A stretch of DNA of 64,000 nucleotides from Vitellaria paradoxa (Eukaryota > Streptophyta > Magnoliopsida > Ericales > Sapotaceae), in NCBI GenBank assembly GCA_019916065.1, contig JAINTL010000053.1, forward strand, positions 186,001 to 250,000. Direction: 5' to 3'. The number at the start of each line of letters is the position of its first letter. The first letter of the stretch is position 1. The position numbers and the translations under genes were made by a program. Under the pieces are notes generated by a model. That model was not told where the DNA came from. It saw nothing but the letters and a program-made list of their open reading frames with translations, and ran no database searches. Below, piece after piece: positions 1-11,857 of this stretch.

Positions 1-190
1 TCACTTTAAACGACTCATAATAACAATTAAAAAGAATCCCAACGAGACCTAATTAATTAATAGACAGGGAGCACTTTTCTAGTTTTATAATTTTCTTTGA
101 TCATTGACTGAGTCCACCTTTTCCTTCCTCTTGCTTGCGCGAGACTTAAAAGTTATGCTATCCAATTAAAATTCCTTTCTCCAGAGAGTT

Positions 191-296
191 GTTTAAATAC
201 TCCAACGCAACCTTGCATCCGCATGCATATATAACTCCATTCAGAAGATAGAACAGAAGCGAGAACAAGAGAGATCAAAGTACAAAACCAATAGTC
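191..296 (+). promoter_or_regulatory. Putative core promoter and 5' leader of membrane-protein gene copy 1
   Basis: A TATA-like stretch (CATATATAAC, 226-234) lies about 70 bp before the ATG at 297. A second AT box (GTTTAAATAC, 191-200) lies further up. Both are kept in the second copy of the gene (about 12617-12625 for the first, which there reads TATATGA), and the leader between box and ATG is also conserved. Position and conservation support a promoter; the transcription start is inferred. Confidence 0.4.
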
Positions 297-324
297 ATGG
301 CGAAGAAGGATAAAATTGAGTATA

Positions 325-360
<36 letters not shown>

Positions 361-861
361 AATTTTAGCTCTTACTTCTTCGAGTGTCAGCTGTCAGTTA
401 TTCAATCATGACTGATAGATAGTTCATCTACACCATTGATCAATATACATATAGAGACATAATTTTTGAGGTTCATTCATCTGCTTGTATCCGTCGCCCG
501 TCGCAACTGATCAGCTAGCCTTTTACATAATTTTATTGCCTTTAACTTAATCATCATGCGGGATCCTAAATCTTTCTCTCATTCAATTGAAGTTTTACTT
601 CTTAATCGTCAAATGTATGCATTTAAATCCCACCATTGACCAACATACGTGATGTGTTTATAGTGCTAAAAAGTTAAAATATCGTATGTTTAAAAAATTA
701 AAGTTTTATGAAAATTTTTAAAACTTTTTGATAAAATTTACAGCCCATATATATACGAGTTCTTGAACGCCTCATCACCACGACTGGAGCATCAGTACTG
801 TACTCATGGGCAGATTCAGACATAAAATGAAAATTTTTTTTTTTTGGTAATTAAAATGAAA

Positions 862-906
<45 letters not shown>

Positions 907-1794
907 ATGATATATAATTTTGTTAATCCATTTTCATTGGTCAATTGTAACTATTCATTTTCTAATATAATACATGGCCATTAAAATTATCATAATTACT
1001 AATTTTATTAAAATAATTTTAATTTTTTATCATAAATTTTATTATATTTTCGCACTTTTGTAGGTAATAAATAATTTTTGTTTATATACTAACCTTTGCC
1101 TATTTTATTTTATTTTGGGGGGGGGGGGTTGGGTGGGTTGTGTTTTGTTTCTTCTAGGGATCCTGTTGATGAGAAGAGAACGAAGACGATCGAGCAGAAC
1201 CTGGAAACATGCGAGGCTGCTCTGGAAGATCTGGTGAATGTGAATTCACTCTTCACCACGGCGGTTTTCTTGGGCATAGAGTTCGGGGGGCCGGGGCAAC
1301 GGAGCCTGGAGAATACGGAGTGCGACACGGGACCCATCATGGCGAAGAATCTGCTGGTGTGCGAGGTAGTCTCCTTCAGCTGCTTCCTCTTGTCGAGCTT
1401 GGTGGCCAAGGCCTTGAAGCTGGACCTCAAAGTCAACCGCGAGGAGAACTTCAAGCCGGGCGACATCGTTCTCCAGGTCTCGAGACGCGTCCTGCTCTAC
1501 CTCTCCGGGCTCGCGACGGTGATCGGGTGCACTCTATTGATGGCTTCGATGATCTGCCTGGTTCAGATTCGGCTCGGGAAGATCGGCTGCAAGAGCCTCT
1601 ACACGGAGACTGCCACTTATTGTATGGTTGGCATTGTTGCCGTTGCCCTCTCGATATATATCATATTGGGTGGTTGGGCTATGCATCGGACTTTCGCAAC
1701 ACTTGCGCAAGCCGCTAAATCTCCTAGAAAGAGTATCGATTTTGTAGAGAGTGATGTAGGTACGGAATTACTGCTAATATACATATATACCTAA
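297..1794 (+). CDS. Four-helix plant membrane protein, copy 1 (MEE60-like)
   Basis: Two exons: 297-319 and 1158-1794, joined through GT (320) and AG (1157) in phase 2, giving about 219 residues starting MAKKDKIEDPVDEK. The ATG of the tiny first exon was chosen because copy 2 (12683-14024) has the same 23-nt exon, phase and acceptor. The protein has a charged N-terminus, then VNSLFTTAVFLG, a Cys-rich loop (ECDTGPIMAKNLL) and hydrophobic helices around CEVVSFSCFLLSSLVAKAL, VLLYLSGLATVIGCTLLMAS and YCMVGIVAVALSIYIILGG, so about four membrane segments. The pattern VNSLFT..PGQ.SLE..C resembles the small plant membrane family annotated as 'maternal effect embryo arrest 60'; that match is from memory. 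The C-terminus (last ~20 residues) differs from copy 2 and is Ile/Leu/Tyr-rich, so the terminal part may have drifted. Function unknown. Confidence 0.75.
327..359. repeat. (TC)n microsatellite in intron 1
   Basis: About 16 TC units directly after the splice donor of the membrane-protein gene. Copy 2 has only a short TC run at the same place (about 12713), so this is a length polymorphism between paralogues. Confidence 0.9.
864..903. repeat. (TTA)n microsatellite
   Basis: About 13 TTA/TAT units in the intron; the same array occurs at 13147-13185 in copy 2, so it predates the block duplication. Confidence 0.9.
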
Positions 1795-2630
1795 GAGACA
1801 ATCAGAAAAAGAAAAAAAAGGAAGAAGTATCTGCGTGTGTACAGCATGGTAGCTATATAGATTGCGTTATTGTTTGTTTGTTTGTTTAGCGAAAATCCTA
1901 TCATTTGTGTGTTTGTTGAAGTCTTATGTTTGACCTTTTTTTGTGTGTTTGTTAGCTTTGGTAATAATGTTTGAGTGCAGACTTTTCTACTGAGTTGTGG
2001 CATTTCAGTAATAATATTATAAATTTATTAAGGAAAACAAAAATCTAAACTCCCGATTATATATAAATACTAGTGGAGAGTTGCGTGCTTTGCATGCAAG
2101 TAGGTGTCCAATATTAAAATGCATGATATAATGTTTATTGAAATATGTATCCGTATAATTAGTTTACGTTAAAATGCATTTACAATCATATACAAGAAAA
2201 TTATTAATTACAAATAAAAGTTAGAAAATATGAAAAAATATTAAAAAATAAATAAATATTGATGAAAATTATTATAAAACTAAGACCAAAAAATACAAAA
2301 CAATTTAAATATCTCTAAATTCACTAACTTAATAGTGATAATTAAACGTGCCAAAATATAAAAAGAATATTAAATGTGTTATAACATTATCACCACTTAA
2401 ATTAGGGATGTCAATGAATTGGGTATAGGCAGTTATAATCTTTTCTGTCCCCGTCTCTGTTCTTGTCTTTATTTTCATTCTCCGTTTAGTAATATCCTTA
2501 CCTATCCTTATTCTCGTCCCCGTTTCAAGAAAAAAAATTTTCTCCATATCCGTCCTCGTTAGATAATAAATTTTCTGTTTTAAGGAAAAAAAATAATAGA
2601 ATATATGCACACATATATTGATTATACTTA
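1795..2630. other. 3' flank of copy 1, then AT-rich spacer
   Basis: 1800-2030 aligns with the 3' flank of copy 2 (14025-14260), including the TTGTTTGTTTG and GTGCAGACTTTTCT stretches, so it is probably 3' UTR. After about 2060 the sequence is absent from copy 2. No gene seen. Confidence 0.5.
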
Positions 2631-2797
2631 GGGCCCGTTTGGTTTGCCATTTTTTGCTGAAAATCTCCAAAAATCTCTATAAATCTCTGTTAATTTTATA
2701 TCACATCAACTTTTTCTCTCACTGCACGCATTACGAAATCTCTCCAAACCACAATTTATCTCAATTTATCTCATTTTTTCTTACTCCAAACAAACCC
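2631..2797. mobile_element. MITE, PIF/Harbinger-like
   Basis: 167 bp bounded by imperfect terminal inverted repeats (GGGCCCGTTTGG at the left, CCAAACAAACCC at the right) and flanked by TTA on both sides (2628-2630 and 2798-2800). A TTA/TAA duplication is typical of Harbinger-type MITEs. No coding capacity. Confidence 0.7.
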
Positions 2798-2800
2798 TTA

Positions 2801-3885
2801 AGAGAGCAGTCATCCTGAACAGCACCCCGGAAATCCCCTCCCCAAGTGCTTAAAATGAGCCACACACTTTAGCAAGGTTCAGTATTTAAAGCAGATGCTA
2901 CTGTTAGTTGGAAAACAGTGAAATCCAAATGACAAGGATTCCGCGGGTTCAACGCAAGACAGTAAAAAATGAATAGTTGGGATTTATTTATATATAATTT
3001 AATAATTTTAATTTAATTTAATTAAAATTATTTTTAAAATAAAAATAAAAATTTTAAAATTTTAATTAAAGCATAAATAATACAAAATACCAAAGTCAAA
3101 TATCAAAATTATTAAAATATAAATAAATCTCATCTCTCCAAATTTCTTTTTCTAGATGGTTTTTTCACTGCAAGCCTGAAACAGTGAAACCCAACGAACA
3201 AGTTCAAAAATTTATGATCAATCGCTACATTTTGCAGGAATTAAACAGAGACTGAACAGGAAAATGGATATATTTGAAATTGTATAAAATTATATAAAAT
3301 AATATAAAATTATAAAAATAAATATTTCGTAATTCGTACAATAAATAAAAAATTTAAATTTTATTATCTCTTATTTTATATTTATAAAAATGTATAAGAT
3401 TTTTGTTTTGAGAGCTCCAAACTGAGTCATAGTATGGCTGCCTGTATATGCAAATGTAAAGAGCGGGAAAGAGTATGGTCTCACCTCCTCCTTAGATACA
3501 GTGGCATCGAGTAAGGCAACGTCAATTGGCAGACTCAAATCCTCAAGCGTCATTTAATTTTTTTTTAATTTTTTTATTTTTTATTTTTTATTTTTTTAAC
3601 TCATTTTTTATTTTATATTTTTAAAAATAAAAAAATAATTTAAAATTCATTTAATTATTTATGTTTTTAAAATTTATTTTAAAAAATTAAAAGTAAGTTT
3701 ACATATAAAATAAAAAATAATAAAAAATTATTTTAAGAATTTTTAATAAAAAATAAAAAAAATTTAAAATAAAGAGAATAAAATATTTTCTATTGCTTCA
3801 TTATAAGATTGTCAATACAAAAAATAAAAATAAAAAATAGAACACACTTGTGTGAACCAAATGCCACCTGAGCTTCTCCGCCGCC
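2801..3885. other. AT-rich spacer with an exon-like scrap
   Basis: Mostly poly-A/T rich DNA. On the minus strand 3483-3553 reads ATG ACG CTT GAG .. to GAG GAG followed by GTGAGA, which looks like a first exon with a donor (MTLEDLSLPIDVALLDATVS..). No partner exon was found. It may be a captured gene fragment or chance. Confidence 0.25.
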
Positions 3886-4221
3886 ATGGGAAGATCAAAA
3901 CGGATAAACCCTAGAAATCAGACCCAAAGTTCAAATCTGTCACCCGCTCAGGTTGGGTCCGGATCAGGGGATGGTCCCGAAGCGGATCCGGATCGCTCAA
4001 ATGCATCACCCTCTCTCCGCCCGCGTCGTCCTCCGTCGACCGGCCTGATGTGTACCCCGGATCGGCGGTCTCGATGTCGCCGTCTCCGAGAGCTCTCCGT
4101 CCGCCGTCGTTCTTCAGCAAGAACCATCGAAGGCGGTGGCGGAGTAAAAACGTTGTCGTTTCCTATTCACTATTCATCTTTTTGGAAACCACTATTCATC
4201 AGTGGGACGAAAAATCGATGA
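3886..4221 (+). other. GC-rich island, possible captured gene fragment
   Basis: A sharply GC-richer 300-bp patch in AT-rich DNA, starting CCGCCGCCATGGG with an open frame of 111 codons that is Ser/Pro/Arg-rich and matches no family I know. The opposite strand is also open for 69 codons (3911-4120). It lies in the stretch 2060-4250 that block copy 1 has and copy 2 lacks. It could be a first exon/leader, a fragment carried by a transposon, or a CpG-rich non-coding patch. A real gene is not shown. Confidence 0.25.
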
Positions 4222-4254
4222 TTAACGTTTTATACCTAGGCACAGAGATAACGT

Positions 4255-5177
4255 ACTATTGTGTATATATATATATATAAGATAATAGTAACTCCAATGC
4301 TTACTTACCCCAAAGAAAAAAAAAAAAATCCAATGCTTTATCCTGTTTGGGCAGAAAAAAGGGGAAAAAGTTGCTATATATTTCGTTATATGTAAGTTGA
4401 GTTTGATATCAATCCAATTTATTCGATTTCCTTTTGCTTCTCATCACTTGTGATGGAATTTAAATATCACGTGTTTCACGAGGGCTCGTGCAAACCCAAG
4501 CTTTCCAAACAGTGTGTATGTGTGAGAGAGAGAGAGTAGATAAAATTTTATTAAATTTTATTTTCATTTTTTGAAATTATACTATTCTTTTAATGCACAT
4601 AACAATTAAGAAAACCTATTTAAATTTTAGAGAAGTTGAACCATTTTTGATCCAAAATACATATGCTTTTTTAAACCAATTATAGAATAAAAAGTTTTTG
4701 AAAACAAATATGTATTGCTATTTTTTTGAGCTGAAGCATTTTAAAATTTTAAAGGTCGAATCAAAGTATAAAAATTTTTGGGTTAAATTTTTTATGTGAT
4801 AATCAATTTAAAACAACCACTAGTACACATATATATATTTTGTGTTAAAAAAAGTTTTAGATTATGAATCAATCATCCCTGAAATTTAAAATATTTTTTA
4901 GTTGCTATATATTAAAAAATTATATAATTTCAAAAAATAAAAATAATATGCACAATAATGTTTTATGTACTTAATATAATTTGTTTAGTTCTGTACCATA
5001 TTTGGAGCTCCAAAAAGTTCAAAAAACATTAAAAAATTCAAAAACTCTCAAATTTTTTCAATCAAATTTTATCATATGTTACTTTTACATTAATTTTTAA
5101 TTTTTTTTAGAATTTTTTTGAAACTCCAAACACTAAAATCACATAAGATTTCTACGTCAATTTCTGAAATTCATAAT
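4255..5177. other. Continuation of duplicated block, no gene
   Basis: 4255-4500 aligns closely with 14355-14550 (shared CAAGTTGAGTTTGATATCAA and TATCACGTGTTTCACGAGGG; 'TGCTATATATTTCGTTATAT' is matched with changes). 4900-5000 and 5130-5175 align with 15235-15300 and 15385-15430. CACGTG occurs within the conserved part. Nothing coding is seen. Confidence 0.55.
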
Positions 5178-5530
5178 CCTCCGTTTGAAAATATTCATCT
5201 CTTTCAATTGATTTGATGTTAAAATAAAGAATTGATTTAATTTGATTGCAAATAAGAATTTTATAGAAAATACTAAGTTTAACTATGTTAATAAGAAATA
5301 AAAAAAATGACAAACATGAAATATAAGGATAAATTTACATATTTACTTAGATGATTTAAGAAATAATGAATTCTTATCAAATTCTATTATTTTAGATTAA
5401 ATTTTAAATGACATACAAATCGATCAAATCTAACTCATTAAATTTTATTTTAATTCTAAACATAATAATTGATAAGTATTTTCATCGAATAAAATTAAAT
5501 TTCATCTAATTCACAATTTCAGATAGAGCG
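5178..5530. repeat. AT-rich dispersed repeat, copy a (second copy 7020-7460)
   Basis: Starts CTCCGTTTGAAAATATTCATC and ends near GCGTAAGAGG. The same order of motifs (CTCCGTTTGG.., TTGATTTGATTTTAAAATA, GGATAAATTT, TTTAAGAAATAATGA, AAATTTTATTTTAATT) recurs at about 7020-7460 in the same direction. It interrupts the alignment of block copy 1 with copy 2, so it is a later insertion. Probably a MITE-class element; ends are approximate. Confidence 0.5.
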
Positions 5531-5580
5531 TAAGAGGAAAGGATACAAAATAAAAAATGACGACGGTTTAGGTAGAAATT

Positions 5581-5960
5581 ATCTTTTCATATTTTGCAAG
5601 TTGTCGTAGCCAGTTCGAACCATTCTTGCTCCTCGTTCCCAGCTGCGTTCGAACCGTTTGCGGTCCGTATCAACCGTCCGATTCAATGAAACGTTAAAAA
5701 AAAAAAAAAAAGTGAATATTTTAGGGCTCAACCAGCTCAACAATCAGTTCAGTTTAGACGAGGCATTTTGATATGTCCTCAAATAATAGGAGACAATAAA
5801 TCCAGAACTTTTTGTTTATTTTAGGAAAAAAAAAAAAGGATTGAGCAAGAAGTTATACTTTTAGAATGATGGCTTTCTTTTATAAGTTTTTGCAAATTAT
5901 TGTCGCCTTTTCAATTTGCTAGTCTGATTAGGGCAGAACAAGTATTTAAGGAATTGCTTG
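5581..5960 (+). pseudogene. Relic of FAR1-related gene 5' end (block copy 1)
   Basis: 5581-5750 aligns with the leader region of the intact FAR1-related gene (about 17590-17750: CCTCGTTC.., GAACCGTTTGCGGTCCGTATCA, ATTTTAGGGCTC). It then jumps about 950 bp and 5755-5960 aligns with the end of intron 1 (18712-18910: TATGTCCTCAA.AATA, GCTAGTCTGATT, GCAGAACAAGTA). Homology stops just before the first coding exon. The relic therefore has no coding sequence and marks the end of the duplicated block. Confidence 0.65.
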
Positions 5961-6382
5961 GAAAAGCTTGCTAGTGAGCTTAGATCTTTGCTACATAGCT
6001 CTCAGTAATTGTCAAGGAGCTTTCTAGCAGACCCAACGAGCATCTAGATTGTTAGAATATTCTGAATTTTCCATAGAGCCAGCATCACAGCCAATAACCA
6101 TCCAATAATTAAGCTTGCAACGCGTCCTAGAATTTTTCACGAGTTCGTACCCTTACTACAAAAGCATTGCCCGTTGTTCTGCTCATACTCTCACTCGCTC
6201 CAATATGGCAACTCAGTCGCTCCAATATGACATCTGTCATTTTATTATAATTTCATCGCATCTGAATATGAGTCACAACTCTTAGATTAATAATCTTGAA
6301 ATGAATTTTTGAATGACTTACGTTAATCATAAATTTTTTAGTCGTAGAGAAAAACAAAGAGTAATTTGAGAATTGTTTATTC

Positions 6383-7018
6383 AGATCCTGTTTGGTAATG
6401 TTTTTGTTTTTTATTTTTTTATTTATGTTTTTAAAATTTTGTAAACTGACAACTGAAATATATTTGTTAAATCTGTTTACGTTTTTTATTTTCAAAAATG
6501 TGAAAACTTAAATAGAAAAAAAGGCATTTTCGCTCTATTTTTTTCTGTTATAAACATTTTGTCAATTCTAATATTTTATCTATTTTTGTTATATCATATT
6601 AAAATGAATCATTTTATTAAATTATTTTAATAAATATTGTAATTGAATTATTTAAATTATTATGAAATATATTTTATTCAATTATTTTTAGTAAATAATA
6701 TAATTAAATTATAATTAATATATTTATATCTACTAGATTAAATGATATAATATTTATATTTTATTCATTTCTTAATAAATAATATAATTAAATTAAGTTA
6801 ATATAAAATAAATTTATTAAATTCAATTAATTTTTAAGAAACTATTAAAATTAATATTTTGCGAAAATAAAAAAATTTATAATTATAAACAAAATTGTAT
6901 TTTTAAATATAGTTTCAGTTTTCATTTCCAAAAAGAAAACGACAATAGAAAACAAAAAACAGAAAACATAAACATATAAACGTAAACAAAAAAACAACAG
7001 CGTTATCAAACAACCCCT
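6383..7018. mobile_element. AT-rich inverted-end element (MITE-like family)
   Basis: Left end CCTGTTTGGTAATG and right end CGTTATCAAACAACCCC are inverted copies, with TTGTTTTTTATTTTTTTATTTA inside the left and its complement inside the right. The core is made of TTATTTATTAAAAATAATT-type subrepeats. Related AT-rich cores occur at 15430-17590, 22255-22440, 33255-33985 and 48245-48940. Confidence 0.5.
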
Positions 7019-7019
7019 T

Positions 7020-8391
7020 AATACTCCGTTTGGAAAGATACCTCTCATAGAACTGATTTGATTTTAAAATAAAAAATTGATTTGATTTAATTTAATTTAA
7101 TTTAATTTGATAAATAAAATTTTATGATTGAAACACATGTTTAAATTTAATAATTAAATTGAATTTATTTAAGAGAAATACTGAATTTGAACCTATTAGT
7201 GAAAAGAGAAAATATAATAAATATGATATATGAGGATAAATTTGTCCACTTATTTGAAAACTTAAGAAAATAATGAAACATCACCAAATTCTTATTATTT
7301 TGGGTTGAATTTCAAATGTTATAAAAATTTCAAAATTGAAGTTATGAAACAAAATCAAATTCAACTCATAAAATTTTATTTTAATTTCAAACATAAGAAT
7401 TTACACATTTGTGTAGGTTTTTACTAAATAAAATCAATTTTCATCAAATTCTCTACTCTAAATAGAGTACAAAGGTTTATTCAAGCTTCTTTTGTTTTAT
7501 CATTTAATCTTCACTTTGTTATTGAAGTTTTTTAAAAGAGTCTTAGGGTCATGCCTTTGCGTGAGAAATGTTAAAAATTTGGGAGTTGCAGGATGGCAAA
7601 TTTTTCAAAAACGTTGAAAGTTGAAATTTTGTCGCTAAACAAGCTCATAAATAATTAAATTGTGAAATCACATTCATTTTGTGTTTGTTTTTCAATTCCT
7701 TTTGTATACATTAACTGCAGTTACATAAGTTAGACTATCAATTCAAACCATGAAGAATAGTTTACCTGATAATATTTTGAATTTATTTTTTAGTAGTTAT
7801 TAGTTTTAATCTTTTCAGTGTCATTGGAGATTTACCTGTCGTTAATTTTAAGATTCTCAAAAATTAGTTAATGTGTGAACAAAATAACCTGAACCTTCTG
7901 TATGCAAACAAGTTAACCCGAATACTTTGAGTTATTAAAATAAAAAAAATGAAGAAAAAAGAGAGTTATCAATCCAGATGTCCCCGAATTAATGTGCACT
8001 TGCTTGAATACAGGATAAAGTATGGCTTCATTCATCATAAAGAGATTACCCTGTGTTTTTCGCTGTCGAAAAAAAAAAAAAAGAAAATAACCATCATAAT
8101 TAGAATTAACTGGCAACACCTTTTACAGAGTATATAAAAAGCAAATAATGGTACAAAAGTGCAAGCACAAGAAAAGCTTAATTATCAAGCTCTTATTTCC
8201 TTCTTTGCCACAACATTGCTGCATTGGATTCGATACGAAGTGTTAGAAATCGCATAGGTCTATTTCCTTCTGAGGACCCCATTTGCTTGGTTGTCGTGGA
8301 CTCTTTACGTACTTTGCTGCTTCCCTTTGCTTAATTACCGAACCATCTTGACGTCAAATTTCTAGTCATTAAAAAAGAATATTTCATGGTA

Positions 8392-8426
<35 letters not shown>

Positions 8427-8575
8427 CCGTTTGGGATGAGAAAAAATTTTAAAAAAGAATGAATACTGAAAAATTTTAAAAGTTATTTATTTTTTATTTC
8501 ACTACATGAATTACAAACATATAATTTATCTTACTTTATCTCACTTTTTGTCATTCTAAACACATCCAATTGTCA
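7020..8575. other. AT-rich spacer with dispersed repeat copy b
   Basis: 7020-7460 is the second copy of the repeat at 5178-5530. 7470-8390 has no recognisable gene. A (TA)n run lies at 8395-8423. 8416-8570 carries GTTTGGGATGAGAAAAA.. and ..CATTCTAAACACATCC, resembling the AT-rich unit at 25430-25570. Confidence 0.4.
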
Positions 8576-10074
8576 CCTTATTTTAAAATGGGCAGTGACA
8601 ATATCAGATTATAATTGTTAATGGCAGAACTTATTTAATATTTTTTTGTAACTGTTGACAAAATTGCCCTTCTCTCATATTCTGGATTTTCTCTCCCTTA
8701 TTAATCCCTCTCATACTTATATATTCATTTCCATTACTTTCTCTCTCTTTAATAAAAACTTATCGCTCTTTCTCTAAAAAGATTCATCTAATCTCTATCT
8801 ATTTTCTAAATTTAAAATCTATTCAATTACATTCACTAAATTTATAAACATTTTTTTTATTATTTACCACATATTTTTTCACGATTTACATAATTAAAAA
8901 CTAAATAAAATTAAAATATCTAATTAATAACCTAACAAATAAGAAAATATTTATTATTCAACATTTTTGTGTTTTATACTTAATTTTAACTTTATATTCA
9001 TAAGATTTTGTAATATAAAAATAATAAAACCACATTTTAATGTTTTTATAACATCGAGTCTGAAAAATATACTAAACCCATTCTAAATATTATAAAATTA
9101 AGCTTAAATTATAATTAATATTTAAATATTTCTTGTTATAACTGTTGCAACAAGAATTTTTTTTTGTAAAAAGAAATATTTATTAAAAATTTAAAAAAAA
9201 CTTTATTATATATTATTAAAAATTATAATAATATAATTTTTACTATAATTTTTAATAGTTTATAATAAAGTATTTTTTTAATTATTTTTAAAATAATTTT
9301 TTTGATGATCTATTAAAAATTATTGATAATTATTTTTTATTAGTTTCAAAAAAAAGATAATTATTTGTTGTGACCTACTCAAGTTCACCTATATATTTTA
9401 TATTTTAAGTTTAAATTTATAATATCTATAATGGATCTAGTAAACTTTTAGAGCTAGATGTCATAAAAAAATTAAAATGTAATTTTATTATTTTTATGTT
9501 ATAAAATCTTAAGAATACAAAATTAAAATAAAGTATACAACAAAAAAATATTAAATAATTAATATTTTCTTTTTTTTTTTTGGTAATTATTTATAAATTA
9601 AGTGGGCGTAGTAGTTGAGCAGACTTTAAATTTACGAAAAATTGTATGTAAGTCATACTTTATAATCTTTTAAGGCTATTAGTCATACAAAAAAAAATGT
9701 ATTACTTTTAAGTCACATTAATGTAGAAAGTTTTGTATTTAAATCACACTTTTGAGTGGATCCCATGGGTTTGTTTTAAATATAATTTCTAATATACCAA
9801 GAATACCCTTTATTCCTATAATTAACTTAGACGAGAATTGTCGAAAATCACTCTAGCTGAAAATCACGTTTCTTCCGTTTTTGTTTTCCTTCCTTATAAA
9901 TCGCGTGAAGATATGGTATATCATTAATTTGAACGAGCACTAACTTCCGTTTTTGTTTTCATTCCTTATTAATCGCTTAAAGATATAGTATATCATTAAT
10001 TTAAGTGAGTATCGACTGAGATTAACGTTGGTCGAAGAAGGAATATATACAAATCTGTGTATCGGTATTGTTTA

Positions 10075-11115
10075 TGTAGTACTGTTTCGTATAAAATGCA
10101 TACTCATATAAACACAGTACCACATGGCCGAGAGTATCACATACGTGCGGTACTGTTTTGTATAAGATACATGCTTTTGTAAAAACAATACTGAATGTGT
10201 CTAGTATGCAAACAGCACCATGGAACACAAAAAAAAAATTCACATATCCAATATATAGCTGACAGTACCACATGGTCGAAAGTACCACATGCGTGCGGTA
10301 CTGTTTTGTATAAGATGCATGCTCTTATAAAAACAGTACCGAATGTGTCTAATATGCAAATAGTACTATGAAGCACAAAAAAAAGTCACATATCTAATAT
10401 ATGACTGACAGTACCACATGGATGAGAGTACTACATGCATGCGGTACTGTTTTGTGTAAGATGCATGCTTTTGTAAAAATAGTACCGAATGTGTCTAGTA
10501 TACAAACAACACCATGAAACACAAAAAAAAGTCACATATTCAATATATGGTTGACAGTACCACTTGAATGAGAGTACCACATACATGCGGTACTGTTTTG
10601 TATAAGATGTATGCTCTTGTAAAAACAATACCGAATGTGTCTAATATGCAAACAGTACCATGAAACACAAAAAAAGTTATATATCCAATATATGGCTGAC
10701 AGTACTACATGGATGAGAGTACCACATGCGTGCGGTACTGTTTTGTGTAAAATGCATGTTCTTGTAAAAATAGTACCGAATATGTCTAATATACAAACAA
10801 CACCATGAAATACAAAAAAGTCACATATTTAATATATGGCTGACAGTACCACATGGATGAGAGTATCACATGCGTACGGTACTGTTTTGTGTACAATGCA
10901 TGCTCTTGTAAAAACAGAACCGAATGTGTCTAGTATACAAATAGCACCATGAAACACAAAAAAAAGTCACATATCCAATATATGGCTGACAGTACCACAT
11001 GGATGAGTGTACTACATGCGTGCGATACTGTTTTGTATAAGATGTATGCTCTTGTAAAAATAGTACCGAATGTGTCTAGTTTGCAAACAACACTATGAAA
11101 CACACAAGAAAGTCA
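10075..11115. repeat. Minisatellite, ~145-bp unit, about 7 copies
   Basis: Units repeat the order GCGGTACTGTTTTGT - ATGCATGCTCTTGTAAAAA - GTACCGAATGTGTCTA - CACCATGAAACACAAAAAA - GTCACATATCCAATATATGG - CTGACAGTACCACATGGATG. The GGTACTGTTTTGT core falls at roughly 10156, 10297, 10441, 10587, 10733, 10876 and 11022, a spacing of 141-146 bp. Copies differ by scattered substitutions and poly-A length. Apparent minus-strand reading frames here are by-products of the repeat. Confidence 0.9.
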
Positions 11116-11124
11116 CATATTCAA

Positions 11125-11272
11125 TATATGAGGTACTGTTTTATTATGCGGTATTGTTTTATATGCGGTACTATTTTATTATGCGGTGCTGTTTTATTAT
11201 ATGGTACTGTTTTATTATGTGGTACTATTTTATTATGCGGTACTGTTTTATTATACGGTATTATTTTTCCCA
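11125..11272. repeat. Short-unit array (~18-20 bp) built from the minisatellite core
   Basis: About eight units of TATTATGCGGTACTGTTTT with variants (TATATGGTACTG, TATGTGGTACTA, TATACGGTATTA). It follows the 145-bp array directly and uses only its GCGGTACTGTTTT core. Confidence 0.9.
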
Positions 11273-11857
11273 AACAGTTTTGGTTTTGCTTACTTTGTAA
11301 AGAAGATGGAAAGTCGCGGAATTAGTTTTTTCCTAAACAATTTTGATTTTGTTTCAAAAAATTGATTTTGCTTACTTTGTAAAAAAGATGAAAAGTCGCG
11401 GAAATTATGAGTGAAGTGTGCACTATTTTCGGATAAAACCGACAGTTTTGAAATGTAGTGAAAAACGCGTGATATCTTTTTTTGTCTTTTTGTTGCAAGT
11501 GTGACTTATTCACAAATAAGTTTTTTTGGTATGACTTAAATCCTTATAAGTCCATAAATAGTGACCGGCCTCCAAAAACTCCTTAAATTTAAGAATTAAA
11601 TAATGTTAGATGTGTCTTTTTTAGAGAAAGAACGGAGTTTTTACTAAAAAGAGAAAAAAAATGGTGATGAATATAGAAGTTTAAAGGAATTAATTATTGA
11701 GAGAGAATCTAAAATAACAAATGAGGTAATTTTGTCAATAGTTACAAAAATTATTAAATAAGTTCTGGCATTAACAATTATTGTTGTCGCCACCCTTCTG
11801 AAATAAAAAAATCATTTCCAGTTTAATTTTTGTCATTGCCAAGTAAACCATATATAG

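Larger units (their letters stand above)
8580..11815. mobile_element. Non-autonomous DNA element with ~220-bp inverted ends
   Basis: The left end (8580-8800) and right end (11600-11815) are inverted copies of about 75-80% identity by eye. Shared pieces include TAATTGTTAATGGCAGAACTT, TATTTAATA, TTGTAACTGTTGACAAAATT and TTTCTCTAAAAAGA. Long inverted ends on a 3.2 kb element without transposase fit a non-autonomous Mutator-like element, but I could not find a clear 9-bp target duplication. The interior contains an ~80-bp direct duplication (about 9863-10012), a ~145-bp minisatellite and a short-unit array, listed separately. Confidence 0.6.

Noticed and set aside
10022..10628. Minus-strand Cys/Tyr-rich open frames (65-88 codons)
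   Set aside because: They are readings of the ~145-bp minisatellite and repeat with it; no start context, no family.
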